A stretch of 33,271 nt of DNA from Symsagittifera roscoffensis (GCF_963678635.1 NW_026970842.1:1-33271), one strand, 5' to 3'; counted from the stretch's first letter, positions 10,450 through 20,793 are shown. Made by a program: numbers and translations. Notes: a model not told the origin generated them from the sequence alone.

Positions 10450-12010
10450 GTTTCAATCAGCCTACTAGCCGAAATTGTTCTACCTCAGAACTGAAACGAG
10501 GCAGAATTACGCATGAATAGCGAATTCGTATCTCGTACTTGAGTGGAAAGACAACTTGGTAATCAATTATCAGGCAGTTATTTCGTATACTCATAACCTT
10601 TGGCATGTTCCAAATATTTGCTTCCTTGACTCCTCTAACCGCTTCTCTACAAAACGATTTCATTCGATTTTATGTTTCGACTTTGAGTTCCACTATAGGG
10701 CCTTCGCGACCAGGGATTTTTGGCCAAACTCTGACATTTGTTCGACCCGCCTCGGTCGAAACATCAGTCGCAAACTTTGAACCGGGTGCTCATTACTTTC
10801 TCATGACCGCATAACGTTTTGTGTGGTTTGATTGTCTAAAGCGGGGTGACTTCAACCGTCAGCTGTTTTTTGTGTCTATACAATCAATGGTGATGTCTCA
10901 TTCAGTTGTTCTTCAATTTTATCATTTGGTTTCAACGTTTATCATTACAATCAGTTTTCATTACTTCGATACCATTGGTGCTCACTGTTAAAGTTTTTTT
11001 GATCAGCTGACGTTATTAATCTGTAGACAGTTTGTTAGATTGGATGTAGACTTTCTTACCCTGCTGGTGCTTCCTGTGTTTTTTCACTAATCGGTGCTGT
11101 TTGCTCTGGTTTTTTCCTAAACATGGTTCAGAATTTACGTTCGTGAGCGTTGTTGTCGGTTTTGTCTGTTTTGTGTTTCTGAATTTGCTGTTTTTTTTAG
11201 TTTGGCTATTTTTGTTTAATTAGTCACGTTTTACCAGCTTTTCATTTTTTTGGAATTGTGATTGATGTTTCCGTTGCTTCCCATTCCAGTTTTTTCGTCG
11301 ATTAATTTTTGGGTGAACTGACAAAAAAATGGGCAAAATGCACCTGTCTTTTGTAGTACCCGGTTAATGACTCACTTTGAACGTAGTACCAGATTAGTTA
11401 TTCTAGACAATGTTTTCTTGGTAATGTCCATTGGGTTGAATAATTGTTTTTCGGTGCTTTTTCTCAGGTTGGTTGGATGTTTTTTAGGCGAAAATTTTTG
11501 TGTCTATGTATGCTCCTGGATCCCAGAGACAATTCTTTAAACCTGTTACAAGTTTGTCGTAACGATCAAAAAAATAACAAAGGAAGCGTCCATGTTGCGA
11601 TTGATTGAATGGGTCGCACCATTTGATGAACAATTGGTATGTCTTCTTACTACAGTGCAACTGCTCTTGGTTTAGTTTATTCCATCAGTGGTCCCTTTTC
11701 TAATCGAACATGTTCAAATGGTCTTTTTTGGTCTTTGTTTGATGATCTTATTCTTGTTGTCAATGGATTCTGTTTTATCTGGAATAAATTTTTGTGTTGC
11801 TCGAATGTCTTTGTGATTACACTTTCCTAACTGATTGCATACATTCATCAGAATTCCTCGTTGCTTTTGTTTCTGACAATAATTCTTTCGGCAATATCTT
11901 GCTCAGCATCGAGCTTTAACTTATCTCTGATCGATCTTTTTCTCAATACCCGCAATGAGCTTCTGAAACGAAAGCTAAAAAATTCTAGTAGCGTTGCTCG
12001 AGACTTTTGT
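10450..12010 (-). pseudogene. decayed minus-strand coding sequence, unknown family
   Basis: Over about 1.5 kb the minus strand alternates between frames that read like real protein, joined by apparent frameshifts and stops. Near 11950-11850 a frame contains DKLKLDAEQDIAERIIV. The next frame gives NVCNQLGKCNHKDIRATQKF. From about 11665 to 11040 a single frame of roughly 200 codons includes FIKWCDPFNQSQHGRFLCYF and is broken only by TAA and TAG, never TGA. Near 10760-10660 another stretch reads RRVEQMSEFGQKSLVAKAL. The local plus strand is unusually T-rich, as expected opposite an A-rich hydrophilic gene. It could be a dead transposon polyprotein or a host pseudogene. No diagnostic motif is left. 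Confidence 0.4.
11473..11542 (+). repeat. dispersed hairpin repeat, partial copy
   Basis: Shares TAGGCG, TTTTGTGTCTATGTATG, CTCCTGGATCC and CAGAGACAA with the copies at 7748, 16828 and 21206, but lacks the CAAACTGTGC arm. It overlaps the decayed coding region. Confidence 0.45.
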
Positions 12011-12796
12011 GTATACTTTATTTGAATTTATATCTCTTAGAGGCAAAGCTACGACAAAGATATCATCTGATTCCTTCGAATTTCTCTGTTTGCTTTGGTT
12101 TTTTTCAATATTGGCTTATTCTGTTACAACTATATAGTTGATCCAATTGTCTCAGGCATAGATCAGCATCTTTAATATTTCGATTTGGCCTCGTCCTATG
12201 AATTTTTTCTTATTCTTCTTTCTCTCGTTCTTTTTTTTTCAATTTCTCAATAAAAATCTAGACTATACACCTCTGATTCTGTTTCTATGGCCGGATACGC
12301 GTGTTTGGTTAGTGGCGGTCAATGCTCTAGAAGGTCGTATAATTCTACGTTTTACTTAGCAGAAATGTCCATCAGCAAGCTGATTATCCAATTGAACAGA
12401 TATACAGGTTGTTCAGCTGTGTGTTTACGCTAAAATGGCTGCAAGTATTTGGGGTGTGAACATTAAACCGATGTGAGAGTAAAATACAAGACCAGTACAT
12501 CGATTCAAGTAACAGTTTCATCCATTGCTGAATTGAATATTTTATAGAGAAAATATTTCCTGAGCTAGAACAATAATTTTAAAACTACTGCGAGCATGAA
12601 AAAAGTTATCATATTCCATTTTTGATTCAATTTTTGTTTTGAGGAAAATTATTGTCATTTCGTTAAAAAATCTCAATTTAGTTGATGTGATTACAAAATT
12701 GAATAATGCATTTTTGGTTCACTGATCTGGTCCCCCCATTTTCGGTTTACTGACACATCGATTTTCTGACCTACCATCATTTTTAATTACTCTGAT
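12011..12796. other. intergenic, continuing T-rich plus strand
   Basis: 12011-12300 shares the T-rich bias of the decayed gene and may be its eroded 5' part. 12300-12796 shows nothing supportable. Confidence 0.3.
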
Positions 12797-13366
12797 TGGT
12801 CCCGGGTTGACCAAAACTTCTTATCATACAATATCTATTTATGAAAAGCCTCTTGCCATACTGTTCCATACAATTCCATTCGTACAGAAAATTGTTTGAA
12901 ATGTCTATGATAACCTTTTTTTCATATACGAAAATTGTATCAAAAGTATTTTTCCATAGAACAAAAAATTGATTTTTTTCGTAATTTTAATTTCTGAAAA
13001 ATTTAGGTTGTGTTCGTAACCGCTTGACAAAGACCTTGCTTGACTCAAAGCACCAAATTTTGGACGGTCTTGCAATTGCAATACATAGAAAACTACCTGC
13101 ATTGTCTTGGAGATCTTTTTAACAAATGGTATAACGAAACCTGCAAACTTTTTAATTTTGGTAAAAAATTTCAATGATGAATGTTTTTAAAATTTGAAAT
13201 TTAAAATTAACAGAAAATGATCAAGACATACATAAACAAGCCATAAAAAATAAATAAAGGTTTTCAGCTTTTTCGAAAAAAAAATGAAGCGAAAATGAAA
13301 AAAAAATCCAGTGTATCCTTGACTACGTTATGCACACAAAAATTTAATCTTTGCATGCAAAAAAAA

Positions 13367-13404
13367 TTTTTCCATATATAAAAACGTTTTTATATATGGA
13401 AAAA
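13367..13404. repeat. 38-bp perfect palindrome
   Basis: TTTTTCCATATATAAAAAC is followed directly by its exact reverse complement. It lies within the 12797-13634 element. Confidence 0.9.
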
Positions 13405-13411
13405 CTTTTAT

Positions 13412-13433
13412 CAATTCCCATATATGGGAATTG
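13412..13433. repeat. 22-bp perfect palindrome
   Basis: CAATTCCCATA is followed directly by TATGGGAATTG, 8 bases after the 38-bp palindrome. Confidence 0.9.
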
Positions 13434-13634
13434 AATGATAAGCATTTTTTTCAAAAAAAAAACAAAAACCTCGGTTATTTCATCACCAGACTGTTTGATT
13501 AGAATCAGACTGCCACAGAAATTAGTTTTTATATTTTTTCTACTGTACGAAAACTTTTTGACAAGCATTTGTCCATACATTTGATGTATGGAATTGTATG
13601 ATAAGCTTTTTCGGGGTATGGAGGTCAACCAGGG

Positions 13635-14624
13635 CTGTTGGCTGCTGCATTTCGTATAAGGTGTTCTTCGTCTAATTTTTCTGGATGAAAATTGTGAAAT
13701 AGGTTGCTATTCCACTTGGAATCAGTATTCGTAAAAGTCAGACTCAGTAGAAAACAAGGTCCATCAAAAAACTGTAATAATGTCGATTTTCTGAAGAGGG
13801 AGCGTTTGTTTTGTATGCAGCAAATTTTGGTTTCGAAATTTAGTTTTTTCTCTTATTTTAAACCAATTCTTGTCCTGGTAATTAAAAAACTAAATAGTTC
13901 GGAAATTGAAAAATTTTATCAAGTTGGAAAATTTTAAAATTTTCAGCTTTTCGTTGTTGCAGAATTGATAAAAATTTGGTCTAGGAAAATGCAATATGAT
14001 GCTAAGATAGAACTTGCTTCTTTCAAATACAATTTCAAATATAGTCATACAAACTTTGTATGTGAATTAAATTCAACTAATAAGCTTACAAATTCTGTGG
14101 ATTGACTAACGTGATGGTAGAATTTGCTCCTTTCCAAAACTGGTATAGAAAAGCTGAAAAAGCTTCATCATTCCAATTTAAAAAATTTGGCTTAGGAATG
14201 TGCAATTCACCGCTAAAGTTCTACATAATTGAATATTCTAAAATAGTTTGGCAATGATATGAATTATTCAAAGTTTTTTCTTACTCTTTTTGTGGGACTA
14301 CCTAACGTTGTTTTTAAGTTATAATTGCCATTGTTCTATGAATTCTAAATTTTTTAAAATGCCACAAAAAATAAACGTGTTGTAAGATATCCTTTTTAAT
14401 GGACTTCGAATATAAGGTTCAGGTAAAAAGCTCACTACCTGAGTCAAAACAAAATTGAGATGCAAAAATTTTATTTAAACACCGTTTTTGTTTTACTGTC
14501 GCCAATGAAATCTGTATGTAGAAAATTCGTCATGACATGTATAAAACTTCAATTTAACAAACTTTATTCAGCAACAAGCTTTTGTCAGCATATCTTCATT
14601 TCAAAATTCCGTAAATTATTTGAA
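13635..14624. other. intergenic with faint local repeats
   Basis: AAAATTTGGTCTAGGAAAATGC near 13973 and AAAATTTGGCTTAGGAATGTGC near 14180 suggest an old duplication. A 77-codon plus frame at 13704-13937 has no splice or start support. Confidence 0.35.
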
Positions 14625-15185
14625 TAAACTTTCTTTGTATTTGATTAAAATACGCTTCGTGAGATACTATTTATCTAAAAATACTTTATACTACCAGATC
14701 CAATGGTATTTGCAGCTACAAGACGCCTTGGTTTTTGCAAGTTAATTATGGTTTCGTAAAACAAAGTTTGTAATGATTTGGTAATTATAGCCAAAGAGTC
14801 TAGAAGTTACATCAAAAAAAATTAAACTTTCAGAAAACAGTTTTGATTATCTCCAAAAACATTTGTGTATCTTCTATTTTGTAAAATCTTCATAATAAGT
14901 TTATTCAAAAAAATATTAGCCAAAATAATCAGGAGGCATTTTGGTGTTTGAATAAAATTTTTTGAATAAAATACGTCTCATAAAAAAACTACTTATCTAT
15001 AAATAAATTTTTAGACAGGTGCCAAATAAATTTGCAGCTTCGTGACACCTTCTATTTACATATTAATTAAATTTTCAAATAACAAAATTGTAATGATATC
15101 GTGATTATAGCCAAAGAGTCTAGAAGCTACAAAACAATTTTTTTTTCGGAAGACGGTTTTGTTTTATCTCCTAACAATAACACGA
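14625..15185. repeat. diverged tandem duplication, 320-bp period
   Basis: The second copy repeats landmarks of the first 320 bases later: ATTATAGCCAAAGAGTCTAG at 14784 and 15104, ACTATTTATC near 14666 against ACTACTTATC near 14989, and TTTGCAGCT near 14709 and 15031. Intervening sequence has diverged and gained small indels, so the duplication is old. Confidence 0.7.
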
Positions 15186-16300
15186 TTATTGATAATTCTT
15201 TTGATAAAAATAATTGAGTAACAAAAAGCTCTAGCATTAGAGAAAATGTTAGATTTCAGTCAAACAAGTGTTGATTGAAATTTTCTGATTGAATGGTGCG
15301 GAGCAGTTAAAAATTACCAAATGCGTCGTTTCCGTTGAAAATATCTTTTTGACTCTAATTAGAATTAGCGTAATCTTGCCTAAAAACTAAGAATTTTTTT
15401 ATGATTTATCTTGACAACATTTTCCTTTATATACTTGCGGTCTTCATGTGCAAAAACCATCGAAAAACTTCACTTAAAGTTTGTGAAGAGTTTTTTCTCA
15501 TCATTTTCGTTTACTTGCTTATAGAAGTTCAATGAAGTCTAAAGAGAATTGAAACGAAATTCGGCATATACTAAATTGAATGAAAAGTCTTCATTGAAAA
15601 AATCCACTTCAAACTCAATCTCACAAAAGTCTTCCACATGAATCAGAAAAAAAATGCAATAACGAGGTAGTCTGCTGGTGTCAAAAAAAAGTCGGTTGTA
15701 GACTTTTTGTCTATATCAGAAAAATTCGGCCTGAAAATAAAAAAAGACGAAAAAACTAAACTACAATCTAGTTAAATGACTAATTCTTATATGTATCAAG
15801 ACAGAGATGTGCTTGTTTCAATTATTGAAAAGCGTATGCAAAGTAAATTGACCAAAAACTAGAAGAATTTGAAAAAAAAAGAAAAAACAGAACAATTAAT
15901 GTTATAAAAGAGGCAATGATAACAATTCAAAATTGTTTTTGAATCTTGCTCAGTCGGATTTGACACTTTTTTTAATAGTTTTTCTCCCTGTTTTCGAAAA
16001 CACTAAAATTTTTACAAAAACTATCTTGTTCCGATAAATTTAAAAGTGAAATTTTTTTCCATTTTCGTAGAGTCATGGACTTTGAAAAACACTAACTGCA
16101 AACATTTTAATCTAGAACTTTTTAAAAAACACTAGAGCAGGGAAAACAAACAAATTAGTAACAAAAAGAAATCGGATTGAAGTGGATCAGATTTTCACAG
16201 TAACAAATTAATTGAACTGAAAAACTTTCTTGGTATGCTGATAACTCAATCGTATGCAAACTCTCCGTATCAAAAAGAGCAGTTTTCTATATAAACTTAC
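15186..16300. other. intergenic, weak coding hints only
   Basis: A minus-strand ATG frame at 15497-15423 (MMRKNSSQTLSEVFRWF, then a GTATAT site) could be a first exon but has no partner. The rest is AT-rich without recognisable structure. Confidence 0.25.
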
Positions 16301-16408
16301 ATGAGTTTTCCCGTTTGATAAAATTATATGCTGATCATCTTGTAGAGTAGCATTCGCAAAACTTTTTTCTCCCAATCTTATAGGAGAGTTGTTAAAACAA
16401 AAAATCTC
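16301..16408 (-). CDS. putative internal exon, unknown product
   Basis: A 36-codon open stretch ends exactly at a consensus GTAAGT donor (16300-16295). Its sequence has a convincing protein composition: SFANATLQDDQHIILSNGKT, including an N-glycosylation-like NAT. Acceptors downstream on the minus strand would add only a few residues before a stop (HTKKVFQFN via GTTATCAG near 16243, or FN via TTTTTCAG near 16221). The 5' limit is unclear; a possible acceptor, CTATAAG, lies near 16379. No family is recognised. Confidence 0.4.
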
Positions 16409-16637
16409 TTACACTGTAAAAAGTCAAGCTTGGTTCTGTCTACAATTTTACTCTAATTAAAAAAAGTTGACAGAAACTTTTTGCCGTTCTTTTGTGTCTC
16501 CAATTTAACAAGGTTTGACTGTTTTTTTTTTTCTGCGAACTGTTATGCATTGATAGTCGAAACTCTAATTGAAAAAAAAAACACAAACCTGCTTTTTTCT
16601 GTTTAATTGTAGCGTTTTAATTTTTAAATTTTAGTGA

Positions 16638-16826
16638 TTTCTATATATCAGTTTGATTGAGCAAAAAACAAACCAGAGTGCGAGAACACGTCTGGTCTGC
16701 GCCGACAAGTTCCATATTCCTACAACCCTGAAGAGGAATGTATTGATTGAACTGAACGCAATACACCCACCCTACCCTGGTCAAGCGCCCATGCTATGCC
16801 CATGCCCATGCATTTGGTTCCAGTAA
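16638..16826 (+). pseudogene. possible Ty3/gypsy-type integrase relic
   Basis: A 62-codon open frame in a GC-richer patch contains DKFHIPTTLKRNVLIELNAI, then HPPYPG and a C-P-C-I-W-F end. Order and spacing resemble the N-terminal HHCC region of Ty3/gypsy integrases (basic-IP-L-VL-LH-H-P-G-A-M-W). If so, the first zinc-binding His is changed to Asn and three residues are inserted after the second. No reverse transcriptase, RNase H or LTR was found nearby. The minus strand is also open here (for example QYIPLQGCRNMELVGADQTC), so the assignment is tentative. Confidence 0.25.
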
Positions 16827-16827
16827 A

Positions 16828-16897
16828 AAGGCCAAACTGTGCACTGGATAGGCGTACAGTTTTGTGTCTGTCCGTTCCTGGATTATATAAACAAATC
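16828..16897 (+). repeat. dispersed hairpin repeat, copy 2
   Basis: Reads AAGGCCAAACTGTGCACTGG, then ATAGGCGTACAGTTTTG and TTCCTGGATTATATAAACAA. AAACTGT (16834-16840) and ACAGTTT (16856-16862) can pair as a 7-bp stem. Confidence 0.75.
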
Positions 16898-16994
16898 TTT
16901 TAACAAAAATTCAGTGGATTCTGAGTACAAATACCGGTAACGCAAATTTTGTCGGCTCATTTTTCCCCATAATTCTAAAAATAAAAGTTGATTT

Positions 16995-17120
16995 GGATTC
17001 CACAAATGTAAGTGGGCTCCACAAAAATTAAGTGGAGTTCGCAAATGTAAGTCGAATCCGCAAAACCTTAATTCTGCAGCAAATGTAAGCGGATTCCACA
17101 AACTGTAAGTGAATTCCAAG
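16995..17120. repeat. minisatellite of ~20-bp units containing GTAAGT
   Basis: About six imperfect units of the form GGATTCCACAAATGTAAGTG, most with a TGTAAG core. The minus-strand 78-codon frame over it is repeat-derived. Confidence 0.75.
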
Positions 17121-17312
17121 AAATTTTATTACTGAACTTGCATATGAACAATTAAAAGCGAGAGCTGGAATTCATACTTACAGCAATGCAAAATTAAAAT
17201 GGCAAAGACTTAAGCATTGTCAGCTGAAGTCACTAACAAATCTCAAAACATTGGTAAACTAAATAGGATGATGACATCTTTTATTATTTTCTAAAAACAA
17301 CACCAAATAAAT

Positions 17313-17505
17313 TCAATATTTGAATTCATTGGGTTGAAAGTGATTGGAAACAAAACGCACAGCATATCGCCAGAACAGGTCAATATTTGGGATTGCATCA
17401 ATCCCAAAAAACTGATTTTGGAATCACATCACCGAAGAAGATCAATATTTGGAGTCATTGGGTTGAGAGTGTTTGCAAAAAAAACGAACAGCATATTGCC
17501 GTTTT
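17313..17505. repeat. three ~64-bp units, alternating similarity
   Basis: TCAATATTTG starts units at 17313, 17380 and 17442. Units 1 and 3 are closely alike (CATTGGGTTGA, then ACGCACAGCATAT against ACGAACAGCATAT), while unit 2 is more diverged. Two plus-strand frames remain open through all units. Confidence 0.65.
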
Positions 17506-17555
17506 GGGTCGGTCGACACGAAAAAACCTACAGCTAAACTTTTGCTAAATCTTAG

Positions 17556-17738
17556 CACCGTGTTCAAAATGATAAAAAACAAAACTCAAACTCAACAGTT
17601 CGTTTTTTTGCGAAGAAGTTAGGCAATCAAATTTTCTTTTGTACGCTAGGTCTGAATGTTTTCAAGTTCCTTTCCTCTGTTGATAACCGATTAAAAATTA
17701 AGGTCAGCCTAAATTGTTCCACCGTTGATTTCTCTTGA
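17556..17738 (+). CDS. possible coding remnant after the 64-bp repeats
   Basis: A 60-codon stop-to-stop frame with plausible composition (TVRFFAKKLGNQIFFCTLGL) follows the repeat block. It has no start codon and no good splice sites. It may belong with the open frames in the repeats as a decayed gene, or be chance. Confidence 0.2.
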   Translation, partial: HRVQNDKKQNSNSTVRFFAKKLGNQIFFCTLGLNVFKFLSSVDNRLKIKVSLNCSTVDFS

Positions 17739-18248
17739 GTAGTTTGCTTTCAACATATGGAAAAAAATTTTGAAACCATTTTCAGTTGTTTTTATCAGTT
17801 CCTTCTGTGAAAAAAAAAACAAATGAAAATTTATTTTGAGCACTCAGTTTTCAGCTAACAAACATCATGTGTATGTTAAGCTTTCAAATAAAAGTGTAAA
17901 ACCATTTAAAACAAAATGGTTACAATTTGATTTTTTTAAACAAAGAATTCAAATCAAATTATAACCCAACTTTCGATATATGAAAGCCGAATTTGATATT
18001 CGAATGAATCTTTTACTTGAGGAAAAAAGCATAAGAAAAGTGACTGTCCAAAATACGGTCATATGAATGTTCAATCCATTGCTTGCTATTTTTTTGCTTT
18101 TAACATTATCGAGAAAATCAATATCGCTTAAAAAAATTCTGTTACCGCCTTCAGTTGGTCATGGGGCTTTTTTTGTTAGAGCAAATGTAACGTTAAGAGA
18201 GCTATTTTTGACATACTTTTTTCCAACAATTTGAAGTTTTAGCTCGAA

Positions 18249-18523
18249 ATGCGACGAACAAAGTTGAATAAACAATTTGTGTTATTTGGAGTGTTTTTGT
18301 TCACAGCGTAAGATAGATTAAAATGGATCCTTTTTCTCGAAATTGCTTTTTTCAAATAAAAAATACCGTATTAATTTTTGTTCAATTTAATAACTTTTTT
18401 TCTCCAACAATGCTTCCCCTGAAAATATGATTCACTTTTTGCAGCTTAACTTGTCCACCAACAAGGAAGTCAAAATTTTGTGGAAGTAGTTTAGTCAAAA
18501 AACAATTTTATCTTTCATCCTGA
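18249..18523 (+). CDS. putative two-exon short secreted peptide
   Basis: Exon 1 (18249-18307) starts at ATG in good context (CGAAATGC) and encodes a signal-peptide-like MRRTKLNKQFVLFGVFLFTA, where the last residue is completed by splicing. It ends at a GTAAGA donor. The 137-base intron ends in CACTTTTTGCAG. Exon 2 (18445-18523) completes the split Ala codon and reads LTCPPTRKSKFCGSSLVKK plus a short tail to TGA. The product is about 45 residues: basic n-region, hydrophobic core, then a ~25-residue basic mature part with two Cys. Splice sites, phase, start and stop all agree. No family is recognised. Confidence 0.45.
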
Positions 18524-20202
18524 ATATTTTCTGCTAGAATTTTTTGCATTTTTTCAAAAACCAATATGATGAAAATCTCGATTATTTTCGCTTAAGATAT
18601 ATTTGATGATTAATTTTGCATTAAATCCTGCGTTCAAACAATCGTGATGTTATTGTGGAAATAGTGCAATTATTTTTTTGCACTCTCTCCAAAAATTTAG
18701 TCGAAAAAAATCATCAACTATAATCAAATTCAAACGTGCCCTTATTTAAGCTAACTGTGATCAGAACCTTTTCAAAATTATGCACAGATTTCTGATGAAT
18801 GTTTCTAAAAATTTAGGTCTATTTTTCTTGAAATAAACACACAAAACAACAAGAACAATTATTAAATTATTTTAAGTTTAAGCGTTGCAAACTAAATGAT
18901 TGTTACTTAAAAGTTCCGACAGCTTTTTAAGTGATCAGTTTTTGGTGACAAAAATTTTGACAAAGGTTAAATTTTTGACTGTCAATGCCCGTTTATCAAA
19001 GATTTCACGAAGCATATTTTCCAAGTATATGTAACCGTATCTGTTTTGTATAGAAATCAGCCTACTGAATGAAAAAAGAATCGCAATTATATAAACTCCA
19101 CAGTTTCTTTTAGAGTCATATTTATTACGGAAACCCTTTTGCCTAATCACTCAAAAAAAACTGTATAAAGATTTATGCTCGGTTTTTCTTAGTCTCGTCA
19201 AAAATCAACCTAATAACAGGTAACTTTCAACAATTTTTTCATTATAGTCTGAAAAACTAGATGCCTTGGGATCAGTTTCATAACGATGAGTCATCTATGA
19301 TCATTTTAGTTATTTTATGATTGTTAAAAATTATGTGAGCATCTTGGAGTATTTATAAACTATCAATGAGTTGTTTACTTTTATCGCGTAGCATTAACAA
19401 CAAATTTAGCGGGCTCAATTTTTTTTTTCCAAAATGAATCAGGATTTTTTCCGACTATCGTGTTTTTATATGAGAATCATAACTCAAATTTTTAAACAAA
19501 AACGTTTCCCATTTCCCATTGAGTCAATTTAAAGTTTCTTTCTCATTCCAGCAGTTTGAAGCATTTTAAAATCCTGGTAAAAAGTTTCTTTAAGAGGAAT
19601 TTCTTAATTTTTCAGACATCTTAAAAACTTTTGCGAAGCAGCATTCTAACACTGCGCGAAAATTAATTCTTCCATTGGTCGACAAATTTTTAAATTGGTC
19701 AGATTTTTTAGTAAAAATTTAAAAAGATTAAGTCTGGCGTATGTTAGAATTACAAAATGTGATAAATTTCTTCTTAAAAAACATCATGTGTTCCTGTACA
19801 AACCACAAAACACTCACAATCGACGTGTAACGGTTTTTTTGAAAAAAAAAACTAGCTTTTGATGATTTACTTATATCTCACCTGAATGATTCATGTGTTG
19901 CCTAAATTCTGTGATCTATTTCTCAATGCTTCGAAAAGGGCAGCGAAATAAATTTAAACTGAAATCATGATGGGTTTTAATGTGTGTTGTTATCAGAAAA
20001 TCAACCTAAGTTTTGTTTTTTCATGTAAATCTATTGAAGTTTAAAGGAAAATGGCAATCATTTTAGTATAGGTTTATTATGATTTAATTTAAAAACAATT
20101 TTTCATTATAGCAAAATCAAAAAATCAGTATCATTTATTGAATTTCAAAGTCACATTCTGCGTCAATATTTGGTTTTTGAGATTTATCATAATTGTTAAC
20201 AC
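18524..20202. other. long intergenic stretch, no supported gene
   Basis: A minus-strand 71-codon frame at 19150-18935 (IYLENMLREIFDKRALTV) is the only protein-like reading; its start and splice sites are unsupported. No repeats were recognised. Confidence 0.3.
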
Positions 20203-20391
20203 CTGTATGCTTTGCAACTTTGAACAGTCTAAATTTTTGATTGATTTGTTTCGAGCATCAAAGAAATGGCAAACGAAAGGTTGTAGGGCATCATAGAACA
20301 TCCAAAACAATTTTTTTGCGAAGTCGGAAAACGACAAGTAAACACAGATAAGACCATTGTATGCTTCCAAATATGATAAAAACAAAACCAT
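20203..20391 (-). CDS. possible first exon, membrane-like protein
   Basis: The frame starts at ATG 20391 and runs exactly 63 codons to a CAG/GTGTTA donor at 20202. It encodes two hydrophobic stretches (MVLFLSYLEAYNGLICVYLS and LFWMFYDALQPFVCHFF) followed by polar DARNKSIKNLDCSKLQ. The second stretch recalls a seventh helix and tail of a nematode chemoreceptor, but that is only an impression. The opposite strand also has an exon-like frame just beyond it (20415), so both cannot be assumed. Confidence 0.25.
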
Positions 20392-20414
20392 CTAACTTGT
20401 TTTTTTTTTATTAG

Positions 20415-20682
20415 ATGGATCTTCTCGGTGATGGATGTTCGAAGAAATACGAAGTACAGCGCCAGTTAATTGATCAGAAACAACTCTACCTTGTACAGAG
20501 AAATTGTTTTTATTTCAGTTTATTCATGCAAAAACATCCTTTACTGGGTTAATTTTTTAAAACATCTAATAAATCTTTTTAACTTGAAAAAAGTAGCACT
20601 CGAATTTTTTTATGAGAAGTTTTCAATCAACGAAATGTTTCAGGATGATTTTTCCAAGAAGAAAGCAAAATATCATGAATAA
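20415..20682 (+). CDS. possible exon(s), unknown product
   Basis: An excellent acceptor (T9-ATTAG) immediately precedes ATG 20415. The frame reads MDLLGDGCSKKYEVQRQLID and stops at 20552. A second, overlapping frame from 20470 stays open to 20682 and ends EKFSINEMFQDDFSKKKAKY. Both look protein-like but no intron of realistic size joins them. The acceptor followed at once by ATG resembles a trans-spliced or leader-spliced start. Confidence 0.3.
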
Positions 20683-20793
20683 ATTTTGGGGGGTGAAATT
20701 AGAGGAAAAGCAATATCCTTCATCTATGCACCTCTGGTGGTCGTTGTGTTCCAGCATGCATTTCGAGCAGAATGGGTAGTAACCGTCATAAAT
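20623..20793 (-). CDS. Cys/His-rich exon, zinc-finger-like
   Basis: A strong acceptor (TTTGTTTTTCAG at 20805-20794) precedes a phase-0 exon of 57 codons ending in TGA. It reads IYDGYYPFCSKCMLEHNDHQ, then RCIDEGYCF. The C-x2-C-x3-H-x2-H core followed by C-I-D-x3-C resembles the second half of a B-box zinc finger (C-x2-C, then H-x2-H), as in TRIM proteins, and could bind Zn. The last ~20 residues are hydrophobic and may be out of the true exon. The upstream exon was not found; the SINE at 20877 sits where it would be expected. The Cys spacing matches the exon at 24531-24773. Confidence 0.45.
   Translation of the reverse strand: MYDGYYPFCSKCMLEHNDHQRCIDEGYCFSSNFTPQNLFMIFCFLLGKIILKHFVD

Larger units (their letters stand above)
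12797..13634. mobile_element. GGTTGACC-family inverted-repeat element, ~840 bp
   Basis: The left end is CCCGGGTTGACCAAAAC followed by TTCTTATCATACAA. The right end reads in reverse complement CCCTGGTTGACCTCCATACC. These are the same two end types as in the 3439-3862 copy, in the opposite orientation. The internal block at 13014-13050 matches the 2505-2600 fragment. The interior holds perfect palindromes at 13367-13404 and 13412-13433. No transposase frame is seen, so it is non-autonomous. Confidence 0.65.

Noticed and set aside
10450-12010. Alternative genetic code with TAA/TAG read as Gln
   Set aside because: Frameshifts nearby indicate decay, and other models in the window end normally at TAA or TAG.
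17160-17260. Minus-strand exon ending at a GTAAGT donor near 17177
   Set aside because: All three frames upstream of the donor hit stops between it and the nearest acceptor.
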